Positions 1 through 9,546 of a DNA stretch of 22,500 nt are shown here, one piece after another. The stretch covers positions 9,303,723-9,326,222 of the forward strand of contig NC_087066.1 of NCBI RefSeq assembly GCF_963678635.1, written 5' to 3'. Source of the stretch: Symsagittifera roscoffensis. Lineage: Eukaryota; Xenacoelomorpha; Acoela; Convolutidae. Within the stretch, counting starts at the first letter, position 1. Each line of letters begins with the position of its first letter. The notes under the pieces were generated by a model. The model did not search any database. It had not been told where the DNA came from and saw only the letters and a program-made list of their open reading frames with translations. The translations under genes were made by a program, and so were the position numbers.

Positions 1-190
1 TTTGGCAGCGTAGCTTAACTGTTGTCATCAGTAAACTAATTCCTTAACTTGACCTATGTTTTATGGTGAAAAGGCAGTAAATTAAAATAACTCTCCAAAG
101 GCGGCGGCCGTTTCTGGGCAAGTTATAGCAAATGAAAAATTTGCCATAAATACAATTTAGAGGGTTTTCAACCATACAAAAAACTCCAAG
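1..190. repeat. Tandem-array unit, partial copy
   Basis: Begins TTTGGCAGCGTAGC, the same start as at 191, 2173 and 21038. It matches the first part of those units but lacks about 80 bp in the middle and stops after 190 bp. No gene. Confidence 0.85.
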
Positions 191-660
191 TTTGGCAGCG
201 TAGCTTAACTGTTGTCAGCAATAAACTAATTCCTTAACTTGACCTATGTTTTATGGTGAAAAGGCAGTAAATTGAAATAACTCTCCAAAGGCGGCGGCCG
301 TTTCTGGGCAAGTTATAGCAAAGGATAAATTTGCCAAATTTTCAAAAGAGAAAATTGAAATTAGAGGGAACTTGGTGTTTTTCAGATGTTGATAATTAAC
401 TTATACAATTTAGAGAGTTCTCAACCATACAAAAAACTCTAATTTCCAAAGCGGGGAAAAACGGTATGCTGTGTTTCTCTACAGGGGAATGGAAGTTTCA
501 ATGGGGAAAAGACGAGTAGAAAAAAGAAAACTAAAAAAACACACCCGAATTTATAGTTTTTCTCAATTTTCAAGGAACAAAACAGTAACTGCAAAGCTGA
601 CCAACAAACAAAAGCGTATTACAAGAGTAGGAAACCGAACTTGCTGAATTAAATCAAGGG

Positions 661-977
661 ACAAAAGTCTATACAAGTCTTACAAATAATTTTATTTCAG
701 GTGCAAGTAATTTATGAAAATAGCTTGAATTTCTTGATTTCCGTCAATAAATTTTTCTAATAAAACTAATGAGCAAAAAATCAGTACAATCAGAAACTCA
801 AATCAAGTTCTTACAAATCAAGTTCTTACAAAAGTCTATACAAGTCTTTCAAATATTTTTATTTCAGGTGCAAGTAATTTATGAAAATAGCTTGAATTTC
901 TTGATTTCCGTCAATAAATTTTTCTAATAAAACTAATGAGCAAAAAATCAGTACAATCAGAAACTCAAATCAAGTTC
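661..977. repeat. 167-bp tandem duplication inside unit 1
   Basis: ACAAAAGTCTATACAAGTCT starts at 661 and again at 828, and the match runs to about 977. Unit 2 has this segment once (about 2643-2795), so the duplication arose in unit 1 after the units separated. A 17-bp sub-repeat around AATCAAGTTC sits at the joint. Confidence 0.85.
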
Positions 978-1758
978 AAAAGATAATCCAGAAATTTCAA
1001 TTAAAAGAAAAAAACTGCCCACTGTTTTTGGTTTAGTGGTAAAATAAAAAATATATATATGAAAATTTTTAAGGAAAACTATAAATGTGGACAAAATCGA
1101 AAATCAAATTTGAACGTTATCAGTCGTACAAAATTATTACGACCGATCAGACATCTTGATTTCCTTTTAAAACCATTTTTTATTGTGCAGGATAATTGCC
1201 AAACCTAAATAATTCGCGTTACACATTCACCATTACAATTTAGTTAATAAAAGCGCGCATAAATTAGTCAAGAACTTGTCCAAAATGGTTTTTTTAAATT
1301 CCAGAACTTTGCAAAAAACACAATCGGAAATAAAATGTGGTTAAAAACAATACTTTGAACGCCGAGCATTGACTGAATGAAAAAAAAACTACAAAACTGA
1401 ATATTCAGTTTCCTTTGAAAATCGTAACCAATAATGAAAAATAACAGCAAGCCTTAGCAATAGCTCGGTTAATTTTTCAGCATTCGAGACTGGTAGAAGC
1501 TTCCTCATTATCTCTAAACTTAGCTAGTGTACACTCTAATGTGAGATTAGATTAAAATGGAAATCAGATTTCTTCATCTTGCCTCTGTGAATTCTCATAT
1601 GTAGTAATAAATTTTGAGCAGTAGGTTAGCAATGTTTCATCAAATTTTTAATAAAGAAAAACTTGATACTTCAAGGCGAATTTATAAACTGCAAAAATTT
1701 TTAGTTAAGTTTAAGAAAAATTGTTTTTTGTATCTCCCGATCTTTGTGAGTAGTTTTG

Positions 1759-1959
1759 TATCGTGTCCCGGATCCTAAAGGGGGGTTCTTCCTATGGGGG
1801 GTCCTCACGCAAAGCAAAATCCTAGGAAAGCGGTCCTTAATTTTTCGGAGGACTCTCACCCTAGGGTTTTGTGAACGAAAGAAAATTTCCACCCAAAAAA
1901 CCAGAAGACCCCCTACTTAGGATATTACTAAGTTTAACATAACAACAAGGGACACGATA
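1759..1959. mobile_element. MITE-like element with 11-bp terminal inverted repeats, copy 1
   Basis: TATCGTGTCCC (1759-1769) is matched by its exact reverse complement GGGACACGATA (1949-1959). The outer TA on both sides would fit a TA target duplication as in Tc1/mariner-type MITEs. The interior has an imperfect inverted repeat around CAAAATCCTAGG and CCCTAGGGTTTTG and no coding sequence. It is present at the same place in the second array unit (20639-20822), so it predates the array duplication. Confidence 0.65.
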
Positions 1960-2172
1960 AAAAATTCTTTCTAATTCCAAACTTTGGGGTCCTAATTATT
2001 GGTCCTGTTTCATATAAGAATCAAATTAATTGCTAAATTTGTTTGGGGCAAATGAATTTTTGACCTATTAATTGTTATATTAGTTTCGGGCAAAAGAACT
2101 TTCAATCTAGTTGAAATTAATTAGGGAAAAAGGAATTGACTTTTTGGTGTATATTAAAAATTCGCCGGCAAT

Positions 2173-3532
2173 TTTGGCAGCGTAGCCTAACTGTTGTCAG
2201 CAGTAAACTAATTCCTTAACTTGACCTATGTTTTATGGTGAAAAGGCAGTAAATTGAAATAACTCTCCAAAGACGGCGGCCGTTTCTGGGCAAGTTATAG
2301 CAAATGATAAATTTGCTAAATTTTCAAAAGAGAAAATTGAAATTAGTGGGAACTTGGTGTTTTTCAGATGTTGATAATTAACTTATACAATTTAGAGGGT
2401 TTTCAACCATACAAAAAACTCTAAGTTCCAAACCGGGGAAAAACAAATTGCTGTGTTTCCCTAGAGGGGAATGGAAGTTTCAATGGGGAAAGGACGAGTA
2501 GAAAAACGAAAACTAAAAAAACACACCCGAATGTATAGTTTTTCTCAATTTTCAAGGATCAAAACAGTAACTGCAAAGCTGATCAACAAACAAAAGCGTA
2601 TTACAAGAGTAGGAAACCGAACTTGCTGAATTAAATCAAGGGACAAAAGTCTACACAAGTCTTACAATTAATTTTATTTCAGGTGCAAGTCATTTATGAA
2701 AATAGGTTGAATACCTTGATTTCCGTCAATAAATTTTTCTAATAAAACTAATGAGCCAAAAATCGGTACAATCAGAAACACAAAACAAATTCAAAAGATA
2801 ATCCAGAAATTTCAATTAAAAGAAAAGAACTGCCCCCTGTTTTTGGTTTAGTGGTAAAATAAAAAAATATGTATGTATGAAAAATTTTAAGGAAAACTAT
2901 AAAGTGGACAAAATCGAAAATCAAATTTGAACGTTATCAGTCGTACGAAATTAATACGATCGATTAGACATCTTGATTACCTTTTAGAACAATTTTTTTG
3001 TGCAGGATAATTGCCAAACCTAAATAATTTGCGTTACACATTCACCATCACGATTTAGTTACTAAAAGCACGCATAAATTAATCCAGAGCATGTCCGAAA
3101 TGGTTTTTTAAAAATTCCAGAACTTTGCAAAAAACAATCGGAGGTAAAATGTGGTTAAAAATGTTACTTTGAACGCCGAACATTGGCTGAATGAAAAAAA
3201 ACTACAAATTGAATATTCAGTTTCCTTTGAAAATCGTAACCAATAATGAAAAATAACAGCAAGCCTTAGCAATAGCTCGGTTAATTTTTCAGCATTCGAG
3301 ACTGGTAGAAGCTTCCTCATTATCTCTAAACTTAGCTGCTGTACACTCTAATGTGAGATTAGATTAAAATGGAAATCAGATTTCTTCATCTTGCTCCGGT
3401 GAATTCTCATATAGAGTAATCGCAAATTCAGTGATGTTTCAAAAATACATTTTGAGCAGTAAGTTGGCGATGTTTCATCAAATTTGTAGTACTGAAAACT
3501 TGATTTTAGCTAAGTTTAAGAAAAAAGTGTTC
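2173..3532. repeat. Tandem-array unit 2, left part (interrupted by the retrotransposon)
   Basis: Colinear with unit 1 up to AAGTTTAAGAAAAA near 3526, where the retrotransposon begins. The unit resumes at 20633. By eye the two units are about 90-95% identical. No gene is seen; small ORFs such as 3108-3320 on the minus strand are AT-rich and not protein-like. Confidence 0.85.
3528..3532. other. Probable target-site duplication, left copy (imperfect)
   Basis: GTGTT lies directly outside the left LTR and differs by one base from GTATT outside the right LTR. The host sequence resumes on the right in the same tandem-repeat unit that is interrupted on the left, which supports a simple insertion. 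The mismatch is one transition and could be later mutation. Confidence 0.55.
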
Positions 3533-4398
3533 GCCCAAATATCACACAGCGACGGAGCGTAGAAAAAGTACCTATTAACGACTGGCAGGCGTCAGTTACC
3601 TTAATTCTACTCGTTTTTCACCGTCTCGACCTTGCCAGTTGATTTTCTGGTCTGTCTAGGGCAGAGTAAAAAGTTACCATTTTTAGGCCATCAGTCAAAC
3701 GACTTTTGATCAGCTTTCGTTTACATGCGAACACAACCACATAGCTGAGTCTCGGATCCTCAGACTACGTGATTGTCATTAAAAACACGGCTCGAACAAC
3801 CTATTTTTATATGTTTTTGTGTGACAGTTCTATATTAAATCCATTGGAGGTGGATTGACCCTTTCCTTTTTCTATCTACTCATGTCCTGAAATATCAAAT
3901 AATATCGGTGTTAATTAAGATCTAGGACATTACAGCAGCTGTTATAGTTAGTTTACACAGTCCCTTCACATAGACTGTCTCTGGGGGACCGAGCCTCCGC
4001 TCCCGTGATTTTCTTGAGATAACACTCTTATCTCTTATATTTCGTGTCCCGGGAGGGTTCCGTGGTATTTCTCTTCCCCCCACTGAAGCCACCGTATCCA
4101 CAAATATCTGTCGCTAAGGTCCTTATCGTGTGTTATTGCCACGATAAGAGGCTCCGTAATTTTCTTGCACGACTGTTCTTCACAATCTCTATCGTGGTTC
4201 TGATTTTCGTCTTTCTATTCAAAATGGCCGTCTTTTTTCTATTTCTCAGAAATGTTCTTCTTCCGATCGAAATTTTAAAAATAAAAATTCTAGAACATTC
4301 TGACCCTCCGTCGCAACACTTTTTTGTTCATAAGGCCTTTAGTCTTTCTTTTTTCTGTCGCGGGAAGGTTGTGCTGTGTCATTTGGCAGAATGGCACA
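3533..4398 (-). repeat. Left LTR (3' LTR of the minus-strand element)
   Basis: Direct repeat of 19766-20632. By eye about 11 substitutions and one single-base length difference separate the two, roughly 98-99% identity. The inner end is ...GGCACA, followed by the polypurine tract. The outer end reads CGCCCAAAT where the right copy has TGCCCAAAT, a single transition in the terminal TG. Inside, a perfect 9-bp inverted repeat (CTTATCGTG at 4122-4130, CACGATAAG at 4140-4148) with a 9-nt loop is kept in both LTRs. A TATA-like box on the minus strand lies at 3800-3811. Confidence 0.95.
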
Positions 4399-4412
4399 TA
4401 CTCCCCGGACAA
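4399..4412 (-). promoter_or_regulatory. Polypurine tract next to the 3' LTR
   Basis: On the coding strand TTGTCCGGGGAG plus TA directly precedes the 3' LTR. The purine core GGGGAG is short but in the right place to prime plus-strand DNA synthesis. The same 12-mer recurs inside pol (15097-15108, 17566-17577, 17650-17661). Confidence 0.55.
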
Positions 4413-5144
4413 GTCTCCATCACTGTCCCTATTGATCGCATTACACCGGGTTATCGTCAAGTAGTTATCCAGTTTTCTGTAACCAATCTTACAAATCGCA
4501 TAAGAAAATGAAATTTATCTACTCCACCTCAACTCACTACGTGTTCACAAATGGCATCGTACTACATCTCACTGCCTTTCGACATTTTCACAAAATTTTG
4601 CACCATGAGGAGTGTCCTAGATAAAATTTCTTTTCTGACTACTTACGTCATCTCGCCATAAAACTTCTTTTCGCTTCTGATTAAAAAGTGGGACGTGGCA
4701 CGGCCACGCACCCGTTAAAATTAACTTAACGCTACTCACCAAGTATAATCAGTCATTTATGCGGTCCTTTCAATATTAAAACTAAGAAACTCTGTGGCTA
4801 GGAAAGTTATTGAGTTATCCACCCTTCTCGAGCGAATTTACTCAAACTTACCATGTCGCCACACAGTGAATTTGTGTCTTACACAGGTTAAAAACTTCAG
4901 TCGTGAATAAATAGGTAAATATACTCACCTATGCTCCTTATATACATACATAGATAGTAGTAACTAAAATCAACAATTTCAACAATTTTAACAATTGCAA
5001 CATTTTCAAAGTTTGGTCTGACCAGACTAAATCAAAACAAAAAGTTTAACAAGTTCAATAATCAAAACTTGGTTGATTTGTTCAAGTTTTTACACACAAA
5101 GACAATCAAGTTTTTTCTTCTTCTCTCCTCTTCTTTGGTCATCT
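4413..5144 (-). other. 3' untranslated region of the element
   Basis: No long minus-strand frame lies between the stop at 5145 and the 3' LTR. The stretch is AT-rich. It holds a short imperfect tandem repeat of about 11 bp around CAACAATTT (4971-5007). An open plus-strand frame here continues out of the LTR and has no protein character. Nothing else is recognised. Confidence 0.6.
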
Positions 5145-8100
5145 TCATTCCATCATTTCTCCATCCTGATGTTCAGCGTCACTATCTTCCAGAACTTTCT
5201 CTAACATGTCCAGAGAGTTGCGGGCCGTGCCCCAACCCTCCTGTTCCAACAGCCTCGGTTTGCAACAAGGTAGCAAGTCCACATTCACCTTCTGCTCCCG
5301 GTTCCTGCAAAAGCTGTTGTGAAGACATAGGCTCACGTTTCGTTCTAGGTCAGCCCTTAAGACCTCTTTCTTTTCATCTTCAGTAACACAAGGCGCTCCA
5401 GCTACTCGCTTCACCGCCGTGGTGACCGCGTTTCTATGCGTCAGGAAAGCTCTCTTATAGGCTCCTGGTCCTATGTCTAGCTGGAAAGATTGATAAGCTT
5501 CCGTGTTCCTTGACATGTGACGCTTCGCGCGTTCATACAACCAAGATGTCAACACTGCACGGAACCAAGGCATCAATCTTTGCCTTGACCATATTCTTTC
5601 AATGGCTTTAGGTATTCTCAGAACCTTGCAGGTGGTTCTGAAAAGATCCAACTCACGACTCATTTTTACGTTGCTCAGCTGTTCAGGAGTCGGCACGGCC
5701 GTCTCCTGCTCACTTGTGTCTGCGTTAGCCTCCAACCATCTCACTGCTAGCATGGCGCTAACCACCACGATTGACACTTGTTGATTCTGATCGGGCAACC
5801 CCGTGGAGTACAACTCCTCCACGTCCCATACTAGGATCAGATTCCCGCGTTTGGGGTACCACAACGTCTGCGCCAAGCAGTGGCAAGGATACTCCCCATG
5901 GGTTCTCACTATGTTCCTTCGGGTCCGATACCCTGAGGCTCCCAGCAACGGTTCCACTTCCATCAGAATTCTATGTAAATCGTCTTTCTCTTCTATGGTG
6001 GGGAATTTAGTGGGTAACGCTCCACTCGCTTTCTGCTTCTGGAACTCACTCACGTTACCTTCGTTCAGTGTCATGAACTCTTCATCCACAACGTCTTGCA
6101 ACTCGCCTTCGGATCTCTTCGGGACTGCCCGAAAGATCTTTGCCAACAAGTCATATGACCTTTCTGACATTCTGGCCAACCTCACGCACTTTGGCACAGA
6201 GAAAAGTTGGTCAACCAACACTTGTTGCGTCCTCGCATCCATCACTACCATGTGCGTAGGATACTTGCTATCACAGTATGGCGCGGAGCTTGAACCCACC
6301 ATATATTTTGAACCAGTAGGTCTGTGATAGGCTTCACTATCCTTCAGATTCATTTCATTCTCTAGGGCTTCTCGCCAGCCTCCAATCTTTTGCTCTGTCT
6401 GTAATGCTCCAGGGAATATTTCCACGCTGAGGGACGTCACTAGCTCATGGGCACGCTCCAAGCGCTCGAGCGATTCTATCGAACTCGTCATGCTGCAAAA
6501 TCCCAAGGCTGTGATCAGGTTCACGTCCGTCAACCCATGGCAGTCTGCGACCAACTCCATGGCAGTCTTATCTGACATGCTCAATCTTCCATGCAATCGT
6601 GCCAGTTGTCGATGCTGCTCGCTCAGCATAATCAGGCAGTGTCCCATGTTACAAACATGTCCTTCCATCCCACTGTGTTGAGCCAAGCATGTGCCTTGCT
6701 TCAACCAATTACTCGATGTACCTTCCTCGGGCAGCTCAGTGGACGGGTTGCTCTTCCTCTTCGTCAATCTCATGGCCAGCAGGTGATGTATCATGGCCAG
6801 ATCATGTAAACTCGCATCATCATCCCGTTCTAACATGACATCCGCGGTCATGTCCCAGATTAAGCCTGCGTTAGGATGGGGACACCAGGAAGGCTTCATG
6901 AGTTCCCACATCACTACTAGACTGGTTTTCAAGGGACCGTCCCAAGAACCACAATCAAAACTCACTTGCCCTTTGAGCTCGGGAATCGAGGGTTCGACCA
7001 CTCGTTCTTCCAAAATAATTCCCAGCTTGGGTTGTTCCACCATCAGCATTCCGATTTCCTTAATTCGTTCAACCCAGAAGTTGAGCACTGTGACTTGCTC
7101 ATAGTCGTAGTACGCTTCCCTGGCTTCTTCGTTCACGAAGGGATTATACGCCATCCCCGGTATGCCAGACACATATTGGAACGACTTCAGTTTCCCTAGT
7201 GTTGCAAACTCTTTTTGTCCTCTGACCGCTTCAATCAAGTCTCGGCTCACTTTCAATTCTTTGTTGGAATATCTTCTCACCTCTTCCAACTTGCGATAGC
7301 TTTCCATATCATTCGACTCCTTGCTTGGCACGGTCAATGGCATGTCCTGATATAGCTCTAGGAGTGCCCTAAGGAAGTTCCTTTCGCAATCAACTCCTTT
7401 TTGCCGAATGATCTTTATACATTCTCCCAACACAGGAGTGGGGATACGATCCACCACGAACCTGACAAAGCAAAGGGCATCCTTACGCTTAGCCCATGCT
7501 ATCGCTGAATCGTCTTTCGAAATCAATGCTCGTAGAGCTCCCATCAACTCTAGCTCATGTTCTCGTGATTTCGAGTCATTACTGGCTTCATACTCCGCTT
7601 TTTTGATGCCCATCAAGCACCAAGCCAACCGTACTTGCAGATCAGTTCTCACGCAAGGATGAGCCAGATATGCTGCCACAGTCGCAGGTGCATTCATCGT
7701 CTCATCGAAGTATTTCTGGAGGGCCGCCCTCCAAGAAATTTCTAGCAGTTTTTCCAATCCAACTTCGTTCGCTTCTGATGACATTACTGTGCCATATTCC
7801 CTTCGATTGAAGTTAGAGTTCTCCGTAAGCCCCTTCAAATATTCTTGCATGGCTCTCTTCTCGCTCCAAGCCATCAGGTGCCCTCTCGCGGAGTTCCTCG
7901 CTTTCAACATCTCCACATAACCCCCTGCCGGATCTCCCATGTGGACCGATTCCGGCACAGTTATTCGACTGTACTCGACCACGTCGAGTTGTCCTTCCAG
8001 TTTCAACTTGGCCATGTTGATTCGCGAGGGCCTATAATCTTCAAGTCCTCCAGATCCACATTGACTGATTACTTCCATTTCTAACTTAGTGTCTGCCAGG

Positions 8101-9428
8101 GTTCGCGCCATCTTCTTCGACCTTGTGGCGGTTACGGTCAGACCTGCCAAGAGCATAGGGGGTATCAGATTCTCTTTTTCTCCCCCTGTCAGCGTTGTAC
8201 TATCTCCCTGCCCGCTCTCGCCTGAACGACCTGCGCTCGTTAAAGAGGTCACCACTGCGCTGGCTCTTGACTTCACCACTCTCGGGTTCATGGCTCGACT
8301 TCCTGTTTTCCCTTTTAGTCGCTTCAGCCCTTTCCTGGCTCGTCTGACAGGTAATTTCTTTGCAACATGCTGATCATCGGCACTGTCTTCTGTTACTGAC
8401 TCGGTCAGAACATCCGACTCCATGGAGCTCACTATTTTTTCCAGGACCTCACGCATGATGGGTTGGTTCAATCCCACCTTCATTATGGACTGCGTCCCAT
8501 ATCGCCTTATCACGTCCCAAGATTTCTCCATGAAGTTTACTCGGCTCCAAATTGCTCCTGTCTTGCCTTCCAACTCCATTTGATATCTTTCCCATTCTTC
8601 TTCTGGCAATGTGCTGAGGAACGATATCTTCATTGACTCTTCGATTTTCCTCCTCCTTGGTGATTCATAAAGCAGTTTCTGCGGATCCCTGCTTCGGCAC
8701 TCTCTAGCCTGGCTTATTGGATCCATCGGAGATAGATCGGCCGACGCCTCCTTTGTAGGAGACATGAAGGACGACGGTGCCATCAACAATAAACTCCCAT
8801 CGACTTCCCCATCGTCATCTTCACTGAACTGGTACTCCAGCAAGTCCCTTTCCAACGCTCCTAGATCGGTCTCCCCCGGTTTCTCCGTCTTACTTCCGGT
8901 CCCATCATCTTTATCGTCCTGATCCATCAACTCATCGTCGTCCGCATCAGGTTTTGGCCTAGGTCCCGAGGGTCCTTGTCTTGCGTCTGTGCCCGAATCC
9001 GGCCGAGCCGGTACGGCCATGTCTCCTGCATGATAAAACAATACATCATCGACCAGGAACTCTACCAACTCCTCGCCATGTGGGGCCAGGTCTTCTATCG
9101 TTATATATGAGCCTCTGCTCTCCCTTGCCACCTCCAGCATCACTACTTTCGCTTCTCCTGACCACTTCAGTCTCGATAAGTCATCCGCGGAAGAATACAC
9201 TTCGTTCCACGTTTCAGCCGAGACCTCTGGTCTCCTGGAGGGTAGTGCTTTGATCTTTTTCCTGCTCCAGGCATCGGGGAATGAGAAGTCGAACGTGTGC
9301 GCGGCAGCAACGTTCCAGCTGATGAAGCGCGGCTCCATCCCTCCACTCCACTTCAGCATTCTCTTCTCTGCGTCACGAGCTGCTCCGATACGAGGGGCAA
9401 TGATGGGAGATGTGACTCCCAACAACAT
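5145..9428 (-). CDS. Unrecognised 1427-residue protein encoded by the retrotransposon (last ORF)
   Basis: A single uninterrupted frame of 1427 codons starts at an ATG at 9426-9428 and ends just before the 3' untranslated region. I do not recognise a domain. Visible features: the block LKWSG occurs twice near the N-terminus (about residues 25-29 and 87-91); a strongly acidic stretch, about 161-176; a second acidic patch, about 203-210; a basic Arg/Lys segment, about 357-388, that could be a nuclear signal or nucleic-acid contact; then a long, mostly helical globular part with a Cys/His-rich patch, about 912-933, that does not match a CCHC knuckle. No signal peptide or convincing membrane segment is seen, so a classical envelope role is unlikely. 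The frame extends open upstream of the ATG to 9539. Staying open this long implies recent selection. The order of charged linkers and helical blocks would suit a structural or nucleic-acid-binding protein, but that is speculation. Confidence 0.85.
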   Translation of the reverse strand: MLLGVTSPIIAPRIGAARDAEKRMLKWSGGMEPRFISWNVAAAHTFDFSFPDAWSRKKIKALPSRRPEVSAETWNEVYSSADDLSRLKWSGEAKVVMLEVARESRGSYITIEDLAPHGEELVEFLVDDVLFYHAGDMAVPARPDSGTDARQGPSGPRPKPDADDDELMDQDDKDDGTGSKTEKPGETDLGALERDLLEYQFSEDDDGEVDGSLLLMAPSSFMSPTKEASADLSPMDPISQARECRSRDPQKLLYESPRRRKIEESMKISFLSTLPEEEWERYQMELEGKTGAIWSRVNFMEKSWDVIRRYGTQSIMKVGLNQPIMREVLEKIVSSMESDVLTESVTEDSADDQHVAKKLPVRRARKGLKRLKGKTGSRAMNPRVVKSRASAVVTSLTSAGRSGESGQGDSTTLTGGEKENLIPPMLLAGLTVTATRSKKMARTLADTKLEMEVISQCGSGGLEDYRPSRINMAKLKLEGQLDVVEYSRITVPESVHMGDPAGGYVEMLKARNSARGHLMAWSEKRAMQEYLKGLTENSNFNRREYGTVMSSEANEVGLEKLLEISWRAALQKYFDETMNAPATVAAYLAHPCVRTDLQVRLAWCLMGIKKAEYEASNDSKSREHELELMGALRALISKDDSAIAWAKRKDALCFVRFVVDRIPTPVLGECIKIIRQKGVDCERNFLRALLELYQDMPLTVPSKESNDMESYRKLEEVRRYSNKELKVSRDLIEAVRGQKEFATLGKLKSFQYVSGIPGMAYNPFVNEEAREAYYDYEQVTVLNFWVERIKEIGMLMVEQPKLGIILEERVVEPSIPELKGQVSFDCGSWDGPLKTSLVVMWELMKPSWCPHPNAGLIWDMTADVMLERDDDASLHDLAMIHHLLAMRLTKRKSNPSTELPEEGTSSNWLKQGTCLAQHSGMEGHVCNMGHCLIMLSEQHRQLARLHGRLSMSDKTAMELVADCHGLTDVNLITALGFCSMTSSIESLERLERAHELVTSLSVEIFPGALQTEQKIGGWREALENEMNLKDSEAYHRPTGSKYMVGSSSAPYCDSKYPTHMVVMDARTQQVLVDQLFSVPKCVRLARMSERSYDLLAKIFRAVPKRSEGELQDVVDEEFMTLNEGNVSEFQKQKASGALPTKFPTIEEKDDLHRILMEVEPLLGASGYRTRRNIVRTHGEYPCHCLAQTLWYPKRGNLILVWDVEELYSTGLPDQNQQVSIVVVSAMLAVRWLEANADTSEQETAVPTPEQLSNVKMSRELDLFRTTCKVLRIPKAIERIWSRQRLMPWFRAVLTSWLYERAKRHMSRNTEAYQSFQLDIGPGAYKRAFLTHRNAVTTAVKRVAGAPCVTEDEKKEVLRADLERNVSLCLHNSFCRNREQKVNVDLLPCCKPRLLEQEGWGTARNSLDMLEKVLEDSDAEHQDGEMME

Positions 9429-9433
9429 CCTCC

Positions 9434-9487
9434 TTATCGGTGGATATCGAGGGCATTGGATATCGGTGGATGGACCCAGGAAGCCAT
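9434..9487 (-). promoter_or_regulatory. Short upstream ORF before the 1427-codon frame
   Basis: In the 118-bp gap between the two large frames, an ATG at 9485-9487 opens a 17-codon frame whose TAA (9434-9436) lies five bases before the ATG of the next gene, giving TAAGGAGGATG on the coding strand. The spacing would allow termination-reinitiation. The GGAGG resembles a bacterial ribosome site but the context is eukaryotic, so I give it no weight. A direct repeat TATCGGTGGAT (9436-9446 and 9462-9472, plus strand) lies in the same gap. Confidence 0.3.
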
Positions 9488-9546
9488 GTTTGTTGATTCT
9501 CTTTCGCGTGGGCGTAGGCTCCTGGCAATTGAGGTACTCTCACAGC

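Larger units (their letters stand above)
191..2172. repeat. Tandem-array unit 1 (complete, about 1.98 kb)
   Basis: AT-rich noncoding unit, colinear with 2173-3532 and its continuation at 20633-21037. It holds an extra 167-bp internal duplication (661-977) and a MITE-like element (1759-1959). The short minus-strand frames inside (60-63 codons) are low-complexity and are not conserved as proteins between copies. Confidence 0.85.

Noticed and set aside
1268-1450. Minus-strand frames of 60-70 codons in the tandem-array units (also 3108-3320)
   Set aside because: Rich in Phe and Leu from AT-rich DNA, of different length in the two units, with frame-changing indels between copies.
4044-4511. Plus-strand frame of 155 codons in the left LTR, with a 126-codon counterpart in the right LTR (20278-20658)
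   Set aside because: It is antisense to the element, starts at a non-ATG codon, is hydrophobic low-complexity sequence, and is kept in both copies only because the LTRs are nearly identical. Its end differs as soon as the LTR ends.
5069-5386. Plus-strand frames opposite the large minus-strand genes (for example 5069-5386, 5803-6327, 17235-17633)
   Set aside because: They overlap strong minus-strand coding sequence, have shadow-type composition and no recognisable motif.
6640-6700. Cys/His cluster in the 1427-residue protein as a possible Gag-type CCHC knuckle
   Set aside because: The spacing does not fit C-x2-C-x4-H-x4-C and there is no basic context typical of nucleocapsid.
5145-9428. Retroviral envelope protein after pol
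   Set aside because: The position would suit env, but no signal peptide, fusion peptide or C-terminal membrane anchor is visible in any of the three downstream frames.
9429-9433. GGAGG before ATG as a bacterial ribosome binding site
   Set aside because: LTRs, gypsy pol and MITEs make this eukaryotic DNA; the match is coincidental.
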